A DNA stretch of 64,000 bases from the NCBI RefSeq assembly GCF_002001165.1, contig NZ_MUNQ01000018.1, positions 124,001-188,000 on the forward strand, written 5' to 3'. This DNA is from Rhodanobacter sp. C05 (GTDB lineage Bacteria > Pseudomonadota > Gammaproteobacteria > Xanthomonadales > Rhodanobacteraceae). The position numbers were made by a program, and so were the translations under genes. Below, piece after piece: positions 61,815-64,000 of this stretch. Below the pieces are notes generated by a model. The model had not been told where the DNA came from. It made no database searches and saw only the letters and a list, made by a program, of their open reading frames with translations. Position 1 is the first letter of the stretch. Each line of letters starts with the position of its first letter.

Positions 61815-63595
61815 GCAAGTCGAAGGCCCGCATGTGGGGTGCCGAAAGCTGGCGTGTCTACAAGCGCCTGCTTGGCTATTCCGCACGCTACTGGCCGATC
61901 GGTCTGGTCGCGATGGTCGGCATGGCAGCCGATGGTGGCGGCCTGGCGCTTTTCACGAATCTGCTGAAAACCATGATCGACGGCCTTTTCGTGAGAAAGG
62001 ATCCGTATCTGATCTTCTGGATGCCGATCTGGATCATCGGCATCTTTCTGGTGCGCTCCTGCGGCACCTTCGTCAGCGATTACGGCATCTCGTACATCGG
62101 CCGTCATGTCGTGCAGAAGATGCGGCACGATGTCTTTGCGGCCTATCTGAGGCTGCCGGCGTCGTTCTTCGGCGGCGAATCCTCGGGCCAGCAGATTTCA
62201 CGCATCACCTATACCAGTGAACAGGTGGCGTCGGCGGCCACCGATGCACTGAAGGTTTCCGTCACCGACGGCCTCACCGTCATCTACATGTTCATCGTGA
62301 TGCTGTACAACAGCGCCTATCTCACCATGTCGCTGTTGATCATGGTGCCGGCGATCGCCTTCGTGGCCACCGTGGTGAGCAGGCGCTACCGGCTGATCAG
62401 CCGCAGGATCCAGGGCACGATGGGATCGGTCACCGGCACGGTCGAGGAATCGGTCGGTGCACACCGCGAAGTGCGCATCTACGGCGGCCAGGAGCATGAG
62501 GCCAGGCGTTTCGACGCGATAACCGAACGCACGCGCTCGCTCAATCTCAAGATTTCAGCGACGAACGCGGCATCCAGCTCCACGGTCCAGCTGATAGCCG
62601 CAACAGCCATGGCTGCCCTGGTCTTTCTGGGCACCCGGCCAGACGTGCTGTATCAGATGTCGCCCGGCAAATTCTTTGCCGTCCTGATCGCGATGGGCAC
62701 GATGCTGCCGTCGCTGAAACGCTTGGCCACGGTGCAGGCGAATATCCAGCGTGGCCTGTCCGCTGCTGAAGACCTCTTTGAAGTCATCGACCTGCCACCG
62801 GAAACCGATGATGGCAAGCTCGAACTGGTGCGCACTCGCGGCGACCTGCGCTTCGAGGATGTGCGAATGGTTTATCCACGCGAAGGATTCGAAGCGTTGC
62901 GCGGTGTCACGCTGCAATGCGCACCGGGAACGGTGACCGCGCTGGTGGGGCGTTCCGGCAGCGGCAAGAGCAGTCTGGTCAGCCTGTTGCCACGCTTCAA
63001 TGAGTCAAGCGCTGGCCGCATCGTGCTCGACGACCATGATTACCGGGAATACACACTGGCTTCGTTGCGCCGCCAGATCGCCTGGGTCGGACAGAACGTG
63101 GTGCTGTTCGATGACACGGTCGCCAACAACATCGCCTATGGTGAGCTGGCCGGAGCAAGTGAGGCGGACATCATTGCCGCTGCCGAAGCCGCCAATGCGA
63201 TGGAATTCATCGAACGCCTGCCCAAGGGCATTCACACGCAGATCGGCCAGAGCGGAAACACGCTCTCCGGCGGCCAGCGCCAGCGTCTTGCGATCGCCCG
63301 CGCGATTCTCAAGAATGCGCCGATCCTGGTGCTGGACGAAGCCACCAGCGCACTCGATACCGAGTCGGAGCGGCTGATCCAGCAGGCGCTGCAGCGCTTG
63401 ATGAAGGATCGCACCACGTTGGTGATTGCACATCGCCTGTCGACAGTCGAGGGCGCCGAACAGATCGCGGTGATGGACCAGGGCTGCATCGTCGAGCGTG
63501 GCACGCATGCCGAGCTGATCGCGCTGAATGGACAGTACGCCGCGCTGCACCGCATGCAGTTCCACGATCACGCCGATCAACAGGCTGGCGACTGA
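61811..63595 (+). CDS. msbA: Lipid A export ABC transporter MsbA
   Basis: A 594-residue half-transporter that flips lipid A-core across the inner membrane. A six-helix membrane domain (about residues 20-320) precedes the ATPase: Walker A LVGRSGSGKSSLVSLL, signature GNTLSGGQRQRLAIARAI, Walker B PILVLDEATSALDTESERL. It starts with GTG within the exbD stop region. The order exbB-exbD-msbA-lpxK is common in gammaproteobacteria. Confidence 0.95.
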   Translation: MSKSKARMWGAESWRVYKRLLGYSARYWPIGLVAMVGMAADGGGLALFTNLLKTMIDGLFVRKDPYLIFWMPIWIIGIFLVRSCGTFVSDYGISYIGRHVVQKMRHDVFAAYLRLPASFFGGESSGQQISRITYTSEQVASAATDALKVSVTDGLTVIYMFIVMLYNSAYLTMSLLIMVPAIAFVATVVSRRYRLISRRIQGTMGSVTGTVEESVGAHREVRIYGGQEHEARRFDAITERTRSLNLKISATNAASSSTVQLIAATAMAALVFLGTRPDVLYQMSPGKFFAVLIAMGTMLPSLKRLATVQANIQRGLSAAEDLFEVIDLPPETDDGKLELVRTRGDLRFEDVRMVYPREGFEALRGVTLQCAPGTVTALVGRSGSGKSSLVSLLPRFNESSAGRIVLDDHDYREYTLASLRRQIAWVGQNVVLFDDTVANNIAYGELAGASEADIIAAAEAANAMEFIERLPKGIHTQIGQSGNTLSGGQRQRLAIARAILKNAPILVLDEATSALDTESERLIQQALQRLMKDRTTLVIAHRLSTVEGAEQIAVMDQGCIVERGTHAELIALNGQYAALHRMQFHDHADQQAGD

Positions 63596-63604
63596 GGATC
63601 ACCG

Positions 63605-64000
63605 ATGGCGCTGATCGATACGCTCGAATCAGCCTGGTACGGCGGTGGCCGCGCTCCGTGGTGGACATGGCCGTTGATGCTGCTTTACGGCGGCGTGGTT
63701 CGTCTGCGTGGCTGGCTGTATCGATCCGGTGCACTGCGCAGTGTGCGGCTGCCGGTTCCTGTCGTGGTGATCGGCAACCTCAGCGTGGGCGGTACCGGCA
63801 AGACACCATTGACGATCGCGGTGGTCGAAGCCTTGCACGCACGTGGCTACCAGCCTGGTGTGGTCAGCCGCGGCCATGGCGGCAGCCAGCGCGAGCCGTT
63901 GTTGCTGGGCGAAGCACCCGATCCGATACAGGTTGGTGACGAACCCTGCCTGATCCACGCCACGGGCGTGCAAGTGGCCGTAGGGCGGGATCGTCCTGCG
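63605..64000 (+). CDS. lpxK: Tetraacyldisaccharide 4'-kinase LpxK, 5' part
   Basis: The frame runs off the window after 132 codons. It begins MALIDTLESAWYGGGRAPWW with one membrane helix. The Walker A loop then appears in VVVIGNLSVGGTGKTPLTIA, followed by GYQPGVVSRGHGG and VGDEPCLIH, all typical of LpxK. It phosphorylates the lipid A precursor at the 4' position. It starts nine bases after msbA. Confidence 0.95.
   Translation, partial: MALIDTLESAWYGGGRAPWWTWPLMLLYGGVVRLRGWLYRSGALRSVRLPVPVVVIGNLSVGGTGKTPLTIAVVEALHARGYQPGVVSRGHGGSQREPLLLGEAPDPIQVGDEPCLIHATGVQVAVGRDRPA

Overview
The window is a stretch of high-GC gammaproteobacterial chromosome. Gene content and order point to the Xanthomonadales, most likely the Rhodanobacteraceae (Rhodanobacter/Dyella type). 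The signs are the very long TonB-dependent receptor, the MetX-type acyltransferase next to ccmI, the compact ccmABCDEFGHI operon, kynurenine monooxygenase, phaR/phbB, the sdhAF4-sdhCDAB-sdhE-ygfX block and lolCD-comEC-exbBD-msbA-lpxK. This placement is inferred from gene content; no rRNA is present to confirm it.

Layout. 0-4.7 kb: a Fsr-like MFS exporter divergent from an AraC regulator, then polyphosphate kinase (ppk). 4.8-9.7 kb: an integron gene-cassette array with no integron integrase in the window. Nine attC sites are recognisable (six well conserved, three degenerate), each following a small minus-strand gene, most of them of unknown function. Two further minus-strand genes (VOC, GNAT) adjoin the decayed end. 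9.7-10.0 kb: a gene-free junction with repeats that may be the remnant of an insertion sequence. 10.0-13.9 kb: a small genomic island with a P4-type tyrosine integrase, an excisionase-like HTH protein and unknown genes, next to tRNA-Ala(CGC).

14-30.5 kb: RNase D; a membrane-anchored FGE/SUMF1-fold protein; a sulfotransferase; then a chitin/chitosan amino-sugar utilisation locus (LacI regulator, GH2 exo-beta-glucosaminidase, APC permease, TonB receptor, GH20 hexosaminidase, glucokinase) with a LacI-type palindrome upstream of glk; then tRNA-Leu(CAA). 30.5-39.3 kb: cysteine dioxygenase, a serine/homoserine O-acyltransferase, and the full cytochrome c maturation operon, whose cistrons mostly overlap by 4 bp. 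39.3-48.5 kb: a DUF3293 protein, kmo, phbB, phaR, a MarR-controlled EmrAB/outer-membrane-factor efflux operon, and a TatD hydrolase. 48.6-51.6 kb: two glycine-zipper envelope lipoproteins, a SleB-type cell-wall hydrolase and YgfZ. 51.7-56.1 kb: the succinate dehydrogenase operon with its assembly factors. These include a 55-codon SDHAF4 homologue that is easily missed. 56.2-64 kb: lolCD, comEC, exbBD, msbA and the 5' part of lpxK, cut by the window edge.

How the parts work together. The amino-sugar locus would import and trim chito-oligosaccharides to GlcNAc/GlcN and phosphorylate the hexose. The ccm operon supplies c-type cytochromes and the sdh block supplies complex II with three assembly factors. 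Lol, MsbA and LpxK serve outer-membrane biogenesis, and ExbBD would energise TonB uptake. The most unusual region is the integrase-less cassette array with its gradient of attC decay next to an integrative island.
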